Origin: Lithospermum erythrorhizon
Taxonomy: Eukaryota > Streptophyta > Magnoliopsida > Boraginales > Boraginaceae
Assembly: GCA_019722365.1 (NCBI GenBank)
Contig: JADFUC010000964.1
Coordinates: 310,001-374,000 of the forward strand
Length of the DNA: 64,000 nucleotides
Reading direction: 5' to 3'
The position numbers and the translations under genes were made by a program. This document shows positions 49,043 to 62,046 of the stretch, one piece after another. The stretch's first letter is position 1; each line of letters begins with the position of its first letter. A model generated the notes under the pieces. The model saw only the letters and a list, made by a program, of their open reading frames with translations. It was not told the origin of the DNA and made no database searches.

Positions 49043-51637
49043 TTAAGACTGGTGCGGGGCTCCTGGTGGACCTTTCTGCTGATGCGCTACTGACTCTCCA
49101 CTGCCAGGGGGTGGTGGATGCATCATAGGCTGGTGATGAGGAGGATATTGCTGATAAGGCGGGGGAGGAGGCATATGCCCATATGGTTGATAGTAACCTG
49201 GATAAAATGGAGCTTGATGTGGTGGCATGGGTGGTGGGTAAGGATAATGCTGTTGTGGCTGCTTATCAGAAGAATTTCTGTTTTCATCACTACCAGAAGC
49301 TCCATCTTGAGATGGAATCATGGCACCCATTCTCTGAGGATCCATTGAGGGGTAATATGCCCTATCCTGATGAGGTAGAGGGGGGATATTGAAGTAAGGC
49401 ACAGCTGTAGGTTGATTCTGAGTTCCCGGGGGCTGAAGAGGCTGGTTTTGCTGCTGGGATATCACAGCTCTTGGCAACAATCCACTGTGTGCTACATTAG
49501 CTTGCTGACTTGCTTCACCTGAACCTCCTTCAGATTCTAGTCTAGGTGCTTGGGGCTTACCCCATAGCAGCTTCAGCCTTTGTCCCTTTATGACCAACTT
49601 ATTTGAAAGCTCTTCAGCTGCTCTCTCTGCCCCTTCTCTAGTTGTGTAAGTCACAAATGCACAAGCACGCTGAGGAACTAACTTGATGGACTCTATTTCT
49701 CCATGTGCATAAAACTGGTCTCTTAAATCCTGGTCAGTAATTTTGGCTGCATCAACCCCACCTATATATAGAGTTCTGATGCTTTCGTCTTCAGGGGGCT
49801 CTAGACTAGGCATCTCACCAGCCTTGCCGAGGAGCTTAGCAGCCACAGGATCATTGACTCTGCAAGAAGAAAACAAAACATGGATTCAAAGGATCACCCT
49901 AGATAACCATTCAGGCACCAGTCCGTAAATAAAAAGGTATACCCATTTGAAGGATAGAAGTTGCTCAAGGAGAAATACACCACACAGAATATTCAGCTGA
50001 GCTTTCAGACACTAGAATTGTTAAGAGTTACGAAGTATTTCTTTTTATACAATGAAGTGAATGCTAAATTTTGCTTAGGCAAGTTGTACTATTGTAGCAT
50101 CCAAAGTACCTCAGGAAGAAGAATAACATCTCAAAACTGATTAAGAACAACGAAATCAAGAGGTGATTCGAGCTGCATCAACTAGTTCTTTCTAAGGCGG
50201 CCCAAGGTCGCAAGTAATAGAGCTACATACCCATAATAACGATCTTTGATATTCTGCTGAGACAATTCACCTTCAACGGGCATCTCATGCCGGTATGGGC
50301 ACTCAAGGCCTCTTGTGCACTGGCCTCGAACAAAAAAGCTACAAACATGAGCTCTGTTTCTCTTGTAGTAGGGTGAAGTCCTCTGAAGTTTTAAGATTGT
50401 ATCATTCGGCCTCACTTTCCCATATGAAGATTCATAGTCTATCCCTGCTCTTGCCTGCACAGGAAAACTAGCTGTATTAGTTATCTGATCACTGGGCAGT
50501 ACCAGCCACACTATCAATGTGAATATTATCAGCTCAAGTACCAACCACTACCACTTCTAATAACAAAGATATGCTTAAATGAAATGAAAAAAAAAATCAC
50601 ATAGCGGTTGGAAACTTTTAACTAATGTACCACTTCTAATAACAAAGATATGCGTAAATGGAATAAAAAATTCACATATAACAGTTGTAATTGTCAAAGT
50701 TTGAACAAAACATACCTTGCGATCATGCTCCTCAGCGAAATATTCCCTATTAACATCGCTCCTTGGGATGGAATCGTGAGTACTGATGCTGAGAGCAGTA
50801 TCTCTAACCTGAACTGGCAACCCGTACTCAAGATCCAGCAGACAAACTTGACAAACATTTTTCAACTTACTACACGTTTGACAAATCTCACTCTTCTTAT
50901 ATCTTGCATCACGGCCAGGCCTCCACCTAAAAACAGTAAAGGGCCGTGTGCATATCTTGCACTCCTTATCATAGTCCGCTTTCGTCTGCAAATACAATAA
51001 CAAAACGAAAAAAGCGACATCCCTGGAATCAATAAAAACCAAATGCCCCATAATCACCGAAAACATCAAAAGCAGAGACATATTTATTGACCCTCGAACT
51101 CAAGCTTCTATAGCAGACACAAGCAAACACAAACCATAAAAAAACTATAAAAGAAGCAACCCAATCCAACAGGGCATGAATTTGAAGTCAACAAACACAC
51201 ATCAACAATTAATTATTAATTTCTACGACGGAAACAATAAAATAGTGTTAACTCTTAAGTCATATTTCGTATTAAAGCTACAATCTTTTCATCTGTTCAG
51301 GCGATTTAGTAAAAATTTACACATACCAACAAAACCTTAAACCAATATATATGAATTAGAAGTCAACAAATACACATCAACGATAAATTCTTCATTCCTC
51401 GACGAACAATAAATAGTTGTTAACTCACATTTCGTATTAAATCTACAAACTTTACATTATTTCAAGCAAATTACATAAAAATTACACATACCAACAAAGC
51501 CTAAAACCAATAAAGATTGAAAAAAAAATTACCATCCTCACATAAGGACTATCACCGAGGCAAGATTCACATATAATTGGAAAATCAGATCTTTCCCATC
51601 CATCAGCTTCAACGTTTCTCAGTAGCCTATGTGCCAT
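49043..51637 (-). CDS. MAC5A: MAC5A/RBM22-type CCCH and RRM splicing factor
   Basis: Coding exons on the minus strand are 51637-51533, 50985-50716, 50454-50231 and 49859-49043, joined in frame to 471 residues. The N terminus ([20 protein letters not shown]) has a cysteine-rich Slt11/RBM22-type module: C23, C26, C44, C47, then [19 protein letters not shown] finger (C163-x7-C-x5-C-x3-H181) is followed by an RRM at about 228-300 (LYIGGV; CAFVTYT). The tail is rich in Pro, Gln, His and Tyr. RBM22/Ecm2 contacts U6 snRNA in the activated spliceosome; the Arabidopsis orthologues (MAC5A-C) belong to the MOS4-associated NineTeen complex and act in immunity and miRNA processing. Length matches the family. 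The 5' leader seems to have its own intron (CAA|GTAAGT near 51831 to GGTAG| near 51648). Confidence 0.93.
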
Positions 51638-52867
51638 ATTCAACTCTCTACCAAAAAAACCCAAATTAAGAAAAACCAATTAATTAAACAAACACAAATA
51701 GTAATAAACCCTAATTGAACTGATTAAGCAAATAAAAATTATAGCTTGTGAAATTAATATCTAACAAGAGTATGTGAATATGTAAAGTAGAGTTTTGATT
51801 ATGTAAGTGAGAGAACTTACTTGAAGAATGAGGAGATGTTTGAGGTGAAGTGAGGCCAAGTGGGGTGGACTTTGGATGATGGAGGGAAGCTTGGTGGGGT
51901 ATAAAGCGAGGAGCTTAGCGCCACTGCCAGCTCCACTAATAATCCAGTCGGATTCGAGTAAATAATATTTTTTTGATATCAAATAAAATTTAATTATTTG
52001 AAAAGAAATTTAATTTATATTTAATCAAGTTAATATCATTTAAAATTAAATTGATAACTTCAAAAATGAATAAATCTAAAAAACGCTATATAATTTATGT
52101 TTATCATACTTTTTCCATTATTTAAGGATTGAAGGGCGATGTTAATAACTTATTCTTAGATAGGTCAAAATGTCAAATACATAAAAAATTCGTATTGGTC
52201 TAATTAAGAAGAAAAATTATATAATGAGATGGTCCAATTATGTATACTTATAATCTTTAAGGAAAAATATAACATAAATGAATATCATTTAAAAAAAAGT
52301 AAAATATAACCCTCTTAGAAATTTGAGTGGTCGAGGCACTGCAGCAATCTTGGGCATAGCTCGCATGTTTGAGGTGTGAATAGATTAGGGTTACACATGT
52401 AACTAGATGATTATTGTCATTGGAGGATTCATATTAATGATAAAAGGTGATTAAAGTGATATATTTTTGAAGTTCGAACTCGACTTGTTAACATCACAAA
52501 CTATTTGATTTGGTGTTAATTACCACGATATTGATATATGTTAGTATTTACGTAATATAATTATGAATCTTTATAAATTATTAGTGGATATTCTTGAGTA
52601 TATCAAAATTTATACGGTTGGGTGGCTTATTTTTGTGTCTAATAATGATAAAAATTTCATATACTCCAATTTAAATAAATTGTGGGGAAGAATAGAAAAA
52701 TACATAATTTTTGAATTTGAGTCCAATCTACTAAGCCATTGCCGCCATTATAATTTGGAGACAATTTGTGAGTGCAAGTATTGATTCAATTTCCCCCCAA
52801 ATAATGGAGCTAACAATAGTTCCTAATAAACAATCAAAATAAAAAAGAATCGAATTGTAATGTGAAA
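51638..52867. promoter_or_regulatory. Shared divergent promoter region, MAC5A-type and CHR18-type genes
   Basis: The two start codons face away from each other across 1.23 kb. The left 310 bases contain the likely leader exon and leader intron of the minus-strand gene (exon about 51832-51950). That leaves roughly 900 bp of AT-rich sequence for both promoters. No obvious TATA pair or transposon was found. Confidence 0.5.
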
Positions 52868-55800
52868 ATGGATGATGATTGGGGTTTGAGCTCTGAGGAT
52901 TTGGACAAGCTTGAAAGAGACGCTATCATACAACTCTCTCTACGATCTCAGTCTTCTTCTCAACCTACTACTTACGTTAAGGTAATAATTATAAACCCTA
53001 AAGCAAAACTGTAGGTCATTGCAATAACAAATAAGCCACGTGGCAATATACAGTAGAAATAAATTAGTAATCTCTCAGATAATATTATTTTTCTATTCCA
53101 TTACTAATAATCTCTCTAAATGAACACTATAAAGTAATGTTTCACCGGTCTCAACAATATTAATTTGTAGAGTTTTTGCATGTATGTGGTGTTTAAATTA
53201 GCAATTATTTAGTTTGATTTATTTTCATGTTCTGTCTGGACAAGGCATTGCAAAATGTATTGAATTTGTGTAATTTTTAGATTTGTTATTAATCTAACTG
53301 GTTGTTTTTACTAAAACAGGTAGATGGGTTACCTAGCACATCGAAAAGGCCACCTATAGCGACAGGTGAATTTTCTTCTCGTGTTTGTTTTGTAACCTGA
53401 TGTAGTTAAGTGCACACAATGTATGTTGTTGTGGTAGCTTGTTGGCCTTTATAGTGTTGCAATGATCAATGAAGCCATTGAAATTCTGGATATATGAAAT
53501 TAATGATATGTAAGAAATCGAGAATAGAACTAAAATTTTCACTTTGCAGCGATAACCATGAATGGTGCAAAACCAGAAATTGTTAACAGTCACTCCTTTA
53601 CCGAGTCATAATTTATTAGTGTTGAGGAAAGTGTTGTGAATTAGCTTAGTTCCATCTGATCCATTGACTGGCGTAGTTGTAGAAGTTAATTGGGGATGGT
53701 TTCGAGCTATCTACTGTATATTGTGGTATTTTATGGGGTTACTTTGTGTCTTTGCCTTTTCAGCTTCTTCTACTCCAACTAAAGATGATCCTTCAAAGAA
53801 ACAGCCACGGAAACTCGTTAAACTTGCTCTCCATGCAACTGGCAACATTTCCGCTACATTTCCATATGATCAGGTATCCTCTACATACTAGCAAGCATGA
53901 TTGGTTGTTTATTTTTTACCACTGAATAAGGTATCCTCTACATACTAGCAAGCATGATTGGTGGTTTATTTTTTACCACTGAATGACACTTATATTTTAT
54001 GCTTTCTGGCAGACACTTGTTGCAGCATTTCGCAGTACTCCAAAATCTACTTGGAATGGTCAAGAAAGGTCTCTCTCTGACTCTCCACCCCCCACACTAA
54101 TCCCATTAAAGGCCAAGGAGAACACAACACATTAAGCATGATAAAACTTTTGTTTTAAATATAAATTCTTCCCGAGGCTGTGTTCATAAATTCCTTTTAC
54201 GCATTGCTTCCTTCCACTTGACTTATTGCAGATTATGGATGTTCCCTGTCTCATCACTATCATCAGCAGAAAAGATTCTCAGTGATATTTCTATCCCCAG
54301 CATTGAGGTATATCATACACCTATATGAAATTTACAGACATTTTTATATGGGTAAATATCTGCTGACATGCTCTTTACCACTATCTTTAGTATTGATTGA
54401 TTGATTGATTTGTTTCTTCCTCTTAATGTCATAGGTAACTAACTTAGATCCCTTAGTACGCCGTGCCCTTATTGCTGCTTCTGCAGTTCCAGATCTGCGA
54501 GGTAATTGATGGTATATTAAATTATTACTCTGTATATGCTAATGTTTATCCTTGTGTTAGACCCCCCACATATCTGGTGCAACTATCTCTTAAATCAGCA
54601 TTTGACACTTGCATAACTTAGATTCTTCCGTTACCTTTGTTGTTCACCTACATTTCCCTCATGAAAAATTATGGATGTCTTTCCTGGGTATATTTCCACC
54701 TTTTCCAAAGCCTCTACATTTTATCTACAATCACTGTTTATCTTTGTTATTTTTAACTATGAAACCAATACAGAACTAAATGTGAATGATCATATACTCT
54801 GAACTAGCTTTAGCTGCCTGATGTGTATGCATAGTTTTTGTTGGTCAGTAATAAGATACATCAGTTTAGTAGTTAAAAATGCTACATATAAGTTCTGAGA
54901 ATGACTGAAAGTCTGAAATAGTTTTGTACTATGGTTTAGTAAAAGTGATTTTGCATATGCTGATGATATGAAGGTTGCTACTGTTATAGAATATGGATCA
55001 CCAACTCAAGCAGTAAAGTTTGATCCTTTTAATAATTTTTTCGTTTACTCAAGCTAGTTCTTTTATCTGATTTAAACCATCAATGAGGACTTATGCACAC
55101 CTTGTCGATCGGCATGCTGCCCTTTAGTCTATATAGCACATTCCAAACTGGTTTCTAGTCCATATAACCTTGCAATGAAATTTTTATTTGTTAGGAGTCT
55201 TCAAGCCTTGTCCTTCTTCATACCTGCATCCTGTTGATACCATGTTTTTAATTTGTGCAAGACTCGCATCAAGTTATAGACTACATATCTCGTTTCTTTT
55301 TCCAATTTAAATGGGAGTTGCAAGCTACAATGAGCTATCCTTTGTGGTTTCCATTGACATTCGAGATATAGATAGTACATAGTACATATCCCCATAGTTT
55401 ACAATCAAATCAACCGAGTGCGTCTTTATCTGCCATCAAGTTGCAAGTTCGTGAAATTTTTGTACTCTGCCACATATTTTTCTAGAATCATCCTCCCACT
55501 GAGGTTTGATCTTTGAATCCATGGTCAAGCATGGTTCCCCCCCTAGTTCATAGGGGCAAGTTCAGTCTTCTGTTTGATTTAGCATTCACATCTGATAAGA
55601 TTGACTCAACTGTAGAGTGTAGATATAAAAGCGAGTTGATCCATCTTAAGTTTGGTTTTATGAGTTAAAGTTACAAGACTCAGATGGTCTGATGGAAGTG
55701 AGTTAGACTAAATTTCTTCTTCAGATCGATATGATCAGATTCCTTTTGATATTGAAGAAAAGCTTCTCCCATTTCAAAGAGATGGCGTTAGGTACGTGTG

Positions 55801-58800
55801 AGCAAATGTTGCACATGCTTCGAAATTCTGTTTGATTCCATATTTATATATGGTGGCATCTGTAGATAACTTCACTCAGAAGGTCATTTCTTTATTTACT
55901 TTTTGGTCATTGGCAGATTCATTCTGCAACATGGCGGACGTGTTCTACTAGCTGATGAAATGGGACTCGGGAAGACACTTCAGGTTTCCAGACCATTTCC
56001 TTAAACTTGGTGCTTTGATATGTGATGTCTAGTTGTTTTCAAAAGATCCATGTCTTTTAAAGCAACATTTAGGGTAATGTCATTTTAGCAGAGTCCACTA
56101 TGACCTGTCGGTGTTTATGTGGATTTCATTTTATGGTTTGTTTTACGATCCAGTCTATGATTTAATTTTTTGTGTCAATGCATGCAATCCTATTCTAAAC
56201 TGAGAGTGGATAAGTCTTTTGACTCGAGTATGTTTTTGGGCTACTCAAATTGTTGGGATGTTTAGATCTTTGGATTTTACAACTGTGCACCTCAAGAACT
56301 CTGAATTACTAGATTGTACTGATTCAAATTTTGTTATCAATGCAGGCTATTGCTGTTACATCTTGCATTCGTGAGTCGTGGCCAGTTCTAATTCTTTGTC
56401 CGTCTTCCTTACGGCTTCACTGGGCATCTGTAAGTCCATAAATCATCGTTATATATTGCAATGCCTGAGTATTGCTTTTTTAATTCCGTGTAACACCGCA
56501 ATGCAGATGATCCACCAGTGGCTGAGAGTGGAGGCGTCAGATATACTTGTATGCTTTCTGAACTGCCTTTGAAATACTTGTTGCTTTAAACATACAGGAA
56601 TGCATATGTCCCTCAGAAATGATCTCTCTATGTAACATGTTACCTAGAGAATTTTTGTATACAGTTCATATCCAGGCTACTGCTAATGTCGTGGCAGTTA
56701 TAAATGTCATTTGTTTGTGTTACTACGACTAGTAGTCTCATTTTTGTCAGGAATTGGAAACAGGTTGTTTTGTCTCAGTCAAGTGGTTCAAACAAGAACG
56801 GATTCAATATTGTTTCGACAATGACAAAGAAGGATATTAAACTTGATGGCATGTTCAACATCGTATCCTATGATTCTGTTACCAAATTACAACATACTTT
56901 AATGTCATCAGATTACAAGGTCAGAGCGCTTAGCAATGTTGATTTATCCCTTGTTTTGTCTTCTTTAGGTGTTTGAACCAAGTGCATTGATTCTTTGAAG
57001 CTTTGTTTAGTGTTCATAGATGTGCAAGTCTTTTTTCATTTTCCTCCTGCAAATTCATCCATATGAAGTCCCTCTATGCCGAAGTTACTATTCAGTTATT
57101 AAAACACTTCAGTTATAGTCGCTGGTTTACTACCCTGTCTAGTGTGTGGTTCCTCCCGAACTTGTTCAATAACTGAAACTTCATATCTATTGGTGGCACT
57201 GCATGTGGATAAGTCTTTGCTAGAATTACTTTGTTGTCATTCATCCTCTCCTGTTGGTTATTAATGTTTTACACAGGTAGTGGTAGCAGATGAATCACAT
57301 TTCTTGAAGAATGCTCAAGCAAAACGAACTATGGCTTCCATTCCCATATTACAGGTTTTCTCCCAGCCATTAAAACTTCTACTTGTGAGTTCGAATTTGG
57401 TAAAGGAAACAGAGTAGAGATAGCTTTCCCTTTAATTAGAGTTTCAATGTAACCTGTATTCTTCAAATTTGATATGGGACAATAGTGTTTGAAGCTTAAG
57501 AGCTTTAATTATAATTGCGGTTATAAACATGTAGCTTTTCATTCTATATAGAGTTATAGACACAAGGTTCATAATATCTTCTGAAGATAAATTTGCATTT
57601 CTTTATGTTAATCTCTCTCTTCATTAAAACTGTAGAAAGCTCAATATGCCATCTTGCTAAGTGGAACCCCTGCTTTATCACGGCCGATCGAACTATTTAA
57701 GCAGGTATGCTGTGATAATAATTGTGGGCAGTATTAGTTCTTTTAACTCTGCCTTAGTCCATATTCTAAATTGCATGTGTTTCAGCTGGAAGCTTTATAC
57801 CCTGATGTTTATAGTAGAGTCAAGGATTTTGGCGAGCGTTATTGCAAGGGTGTAAGTAGAAAATTTGAGGATGTATAATTATTACTCTTGCATTTGCAAT
57901 CATTAACAAACTTTTTTTGCTTATTATTTTAAGGGAGTGTTTGGGACTTATCAAGGCGCTAGTAATCTTGAAGAGTTGCATACTTTGATGAAAACCACAG
58001 TGATGATTCGGAGACTAAAAAAGGATGTCCTTACAGAGCTTCCTATGAAGCGTAGACAACAGGTACCCATCACTCCTGCTGATGCACAAAGTGATGTTCT
58101 TGACTTCTTGTTATATGTTACAAATATATTAACTACAATAAAATTCAGGCTCTGTTTTGTCCTTCTTAATTATAAATGAATATCAGGATAATTGTTAGAG
58201 AAATAGATGCGGCAATTTTTCAGCTCTTCTATAGTAGTCATTTGCAAAATAAGAGGTGGTAATGTGAAATGTCAAGGATATATATTAGTCATTGTGGAGT
58301 TACTTATCTTCTTTGGAGATAACATTTCCTCTGGTTTCACTCCTTATCAGGTTTTCTTAGATTTGGGAGAAAAGGAACTAAAAAATACCAAAGCTATATA
58401 TCAGGAGGTAATATTAATTTGGAAGTATTTTTGTATGAATACTAAAATCATGTCTTTAATATCTAATAATGTTTGTTGTTGACCGTCCAGTTTTGATACA
58501 TGTTCTAGGATGTCAAGTTGGTCTTTAGTGTTTGTGCTTGCATATGTCCCTGGCATACTGGTTTTTATTGTCACCTTTACGTTGTTAAAGCTTATAACAT
58601 AAGAATGACAGAGTAGAAGTACAGAAGGACCAGTGTAGAGAGAATAGAAAGTGCAGCTTAGTATTATTTACAAGGTAAAATACATGTATGAGGATCTGAA
58701 TAATAGGACCAATAGTGGACTTCGTGTTCTAACCTCATATTTATATTTCTAGCAAGCACCTCCATATCGTCTTGGATCATGTAAATTCAGTGTCTATGTT

Positions 58801-60876
58801 CATTGTGTTACTTCCCTCTGCTATTTCCACTGCATTTACATCCTTTCATATCCTTCTTACTATATCTTTGACCTTTTCTTCTTCTGGGTCAATACATTGT
58901 GTGCTTTCATTAAAATGACAACTTTTAGCTGGAATGTACTGATATATCGTCTTGTACTTGTAGTTGGAGATCATTAAAAACAATATTAAATCAAGCCAGT
59001 CGAAAGAAGAGGTCGACTCACTGAAGTTTAAAGAAAAACATCTTCTTAATAAGGTATGCCCACTTTGGGGATGCTTCTTTGATCTATATGATTCTATTGT
59101 TCATTGATGCCGAAGACCATTTACTGGAATAGTTTACCTATTACCTCTATTAATCTACTCCCTCTGCTTTTGTTCAAATGATCTGGCTCGACTTGTTTAG
59201 TCCATTTTACTAATTATAAGCTCAATCTGTACTTTGTCGAGAACAAGTTTTCGGACCAGTGTACAATTGCTAGTATATGATGTTCTTGTTTACTTCCCAA
59301 AGTTTATAAGTTGAGAATCCCATGAGTCATGTTATATCTAATGCCATGAAAAATTCAGATGTATACCGAGTCTGCGGAAGCAAAGATCCCTGCAGTTATC
59401 GATTACCTGGGAACTGTGATTGAGGTATGGAGACCCTTCCTACATATTTGCTAAGAATCATGTTCCTATCAAACTCTTGGTATAATCGCATGCATTAGGC
59501 TCAAGTGGTGCGACCTTTTTCCAGACCCTACATAGTATTGCTTGACATAGCAGGTTGCCCCTCATTCAGTGTCTAATGTACATGTGTTGGTTCTCTTGGT
59601 CTTTTCCAAATAATTATACATTTATACATAACCTTTGCTTCCTTGCATAATCTTTATTCCTAAAATCGTGCAGGCAGGCTGTAAGTTTCTGATATTTGCT
59701 CATCATCAACCCATGGTTGAGGCCATACATCAATTTCTTATTGTAAGGGATGTAACTTTGCCGAAATATCTTTAAATTCCTATGCTTAATAGAAACCATT
59801 ATTAGGCCAACACTTAAGCCTTCATCCACTTTTTATACTCAAAGAAAAAAAAAGTAGGTAGCATTCGGATTGATGGGAGTACCAATGCATCAGCAAGGCA
59901 ATCCTTGGTAGCAGATTTTCAGGAAAAAGAGTCTATAAAAGCAGGACTGGTACTGTATTAATCTTAATCGTAGTCTGCAGAGCTTATGCATAAATTTCTT
60001 TATAATGTCATGCATCCTAGGTAATTAATTTCCACATTCATTTTTCCGTTCTAGCTATCTATCAAGGCTGGAGGAGTTGGATTGACATTGACAGCAGCAA
60101 GCACAGTAATTTTTGCAGAGTTGTCTTGGACACCAGGTGACTTGATCCAAGCTGAAGATCGTGCTCATAGGATCGGTCAGGTAACACTATTCTAATAACA
60201 TTTCATAACTTTTAGATTATTTTAGTGTTGTGTTTGAAATGGGAAACCTTGCATTTTGCTTTCTCACTGTTGATTGATCTATCTGCTTGTGTAATGCACA
60301 AATTTTGGCATTCTAAAGCTCTTTGTATGACCTACTCTTTAAACATACACTAAATCTGTGATACCCATTATAACTCTGAACATCCAGTGTACTAAACGTT
60401 TTTATTTATTGTCTGCTTTTCTTGTCACCTGTTACATTGTGTAGGTGTCATCGGTCAATGTATACTATCTTCTGGCTAATTACACAATTGATGACATTAT
60501 ATGGTAAGTAATTAGGATGATAAGCACTTATCTTTGAGCATTGTATAAAATGCTCACGACTTTGACGTTGATGTGCACATCAGTTTTCGAGTTCTGACTT
60601 AAATTCTTTCCAGGGATGCTGTGCAGAACAAGTTAGAAAATCTAGGACAGGTTTTTTCCTCTGCTCCCTCATCTTTCTTTGAAATCTAAATGTCATATTT
60701 TCTATCGATCTAATCAATTGTGAATGTAGGTGCTGGACGGTGAGGAAAGTTGTATGGAGGTTGCTCGTAATTCTGCCATTACCATCTCCTCAAAGCAAAG
60801 AACACTCGATTCTTTCATGAAGCGATGCAATAGTCCTAACGGAAGTGAGGCGAAGTCGAAATGTCCAAGATTTTAA
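52868..60876 (+). CDS. CHR18: SMARCAL1-type SNF2 annealing helicase (CHR18)
   Basis: I place 24 coding exons: 52868-52981, 53320-53365, 53764-53873, 54013-54068, 54232-54307, 54435-54501, 55725-55791, 55917-55983, 56346-56429, 56507-56548, 56764-56919, 57277-57354, 57636-57704, 57786-57851, 57934-58062, 58351-58407, 58964-59053, 59359-59424, 59674-59742, 59845-59949, 60055-60180, 60445-60503, 60614-60650, 60730-60876. All phases close, giving 660 residues. A HARP-like domain spans about 65-134, followed by the SNF2 motor: DEMGLGKT 192-199 (Walker A), DESH 300-303, LLSGTP 328-333, [11 protein letters not shown] and RAHRIGQ 574-580. HARP plus this motor defines SMARCAL1/ZRANB3 relatives, which rewind RPA-coated DNA and remodel stalled forks in the nucleus. 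The C terminus has a PIP-box-like QRTLDSFM (635-642). Length is near Arabidopsis CHR18. Confidence 0.93.
53874..53984 (+). repeat. 57-bp tandem duplication at the exon 3 splice donor
   Basis: The block beginning GTATCCTCTACATACTAGCA starts at 53874, the exact donor of exon 3, and is repeated from 53931 with one or two changes. The copy brings a second AAG|GTATCC site in intron 3. Using it would add 57 bases, which include an in-frame TAG. Confidence 0.95.
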
Positions 60877-62046
60877 ATAAGTATATAACAGCGTTGGGAA
60901 GCATGCCCTTGCTCTTGTATATATGAAACCTGATTAGAACCTAAACATATAACGTTTTGAAACCTATATTACTACTAAACTTAGCCTAAGCTTACCTTCC
61001 TATCTTCCAAATTAATTGTGCTCTTATCAATTTCTTTTTTTATGTTACAAGACTACAGAGTATGATAAATTATGTTGCAAATGACATTTGCTGGGAAAGC
61101 GATAATGTTAAGCCACAGTGGACATCACTGTCTATTTTATTTTATCTACCGAAAGTCAAAAATTAAATTGCTTCTTTTTATTCTACTATGTACAAAAATC
61201 GGTTGGAATGAACATCATTTGCATATGTAAAGACTATGGATTGTTCCGACTCGGAAAAGGTTATAATTCACGATTTTTGTCTATCAAATACCAAAAATTT
61301 AATATTTCCTTTTCCTATTAATCAATTTGTATATTCTAAAGGAATGATTAGTCAAAAGATTGGTATACACAAAAACATTTTCATAATAAAATATTATTTC
61401 TACGAGTTGTGATGATTCACTAATGCGTATTCTTATCTAAATTCGTTTAATTAATGATTCCGTTTTTGATGTTAATTTTTTTATTAATTAGTTTTATTCC
61501 TTACTCTAGTAAATACAAATTTGATATCATTGAATTTCTAAAAAAAACATATTTTTCATTAAAGTATATTTTTTGTCATTTTTCATAATACAGATCAAAA
61601 AAGTAATTATTGGTTAAAAGTTGATATGAAAAAATCAAAGCGTATAGGCTTGCTTAGTAAAGACAGGAGTGTTGAATCTTGGGATCGCCAAGCATAACTT
61701 TATGCGGTGTGGGTTAATCAGCATGATGCTTGATCACCATATTGAAGTAGTTTAAAGAGTTACCGTCACTTGAGCAGGTTGAGGCAATTCATAGATTCAA
61801 TTTCATAAAATGAGAATTGGGCGTGAATTCGGTTCACACACGTTTAAAAAAATCAAAACTTAAATTAAAAAGAATTGAAGGGAATATTAAATCTAAGTTG
61901 CCAAATCGAATCTGAAATCTGACACTAAGTACAGTGACAAGTATGCATATATCTGAGTGTCCACCTGAGCTCAACCTCACTAAATTCATGTTTCATTACA
62001 TAATATGAACATGTAATAATATCCATACAAACATATATATACAGAA
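60877..62046. other. Intergenic sequence between CHR18-type and POLLUX genes
   Basis: The 3' untranslated region of the upstream gene and the promoter of the next are expected here. No repeat or additional gene is recognised. Short open frames are low-complexity. Confidence 0.5.

Noticed and set aside
49118..49392. Plus-strand open frames opposite the MAC5A-type last exon
   Set aside because: They are antisense shadows of the proline-rich coding sequence.
56378..58482. Several separate short frames in the SNF2 gene region
   Set aside because: They are exon plus intron read-through; the true exons were rebuilt as one 24-exon gene.
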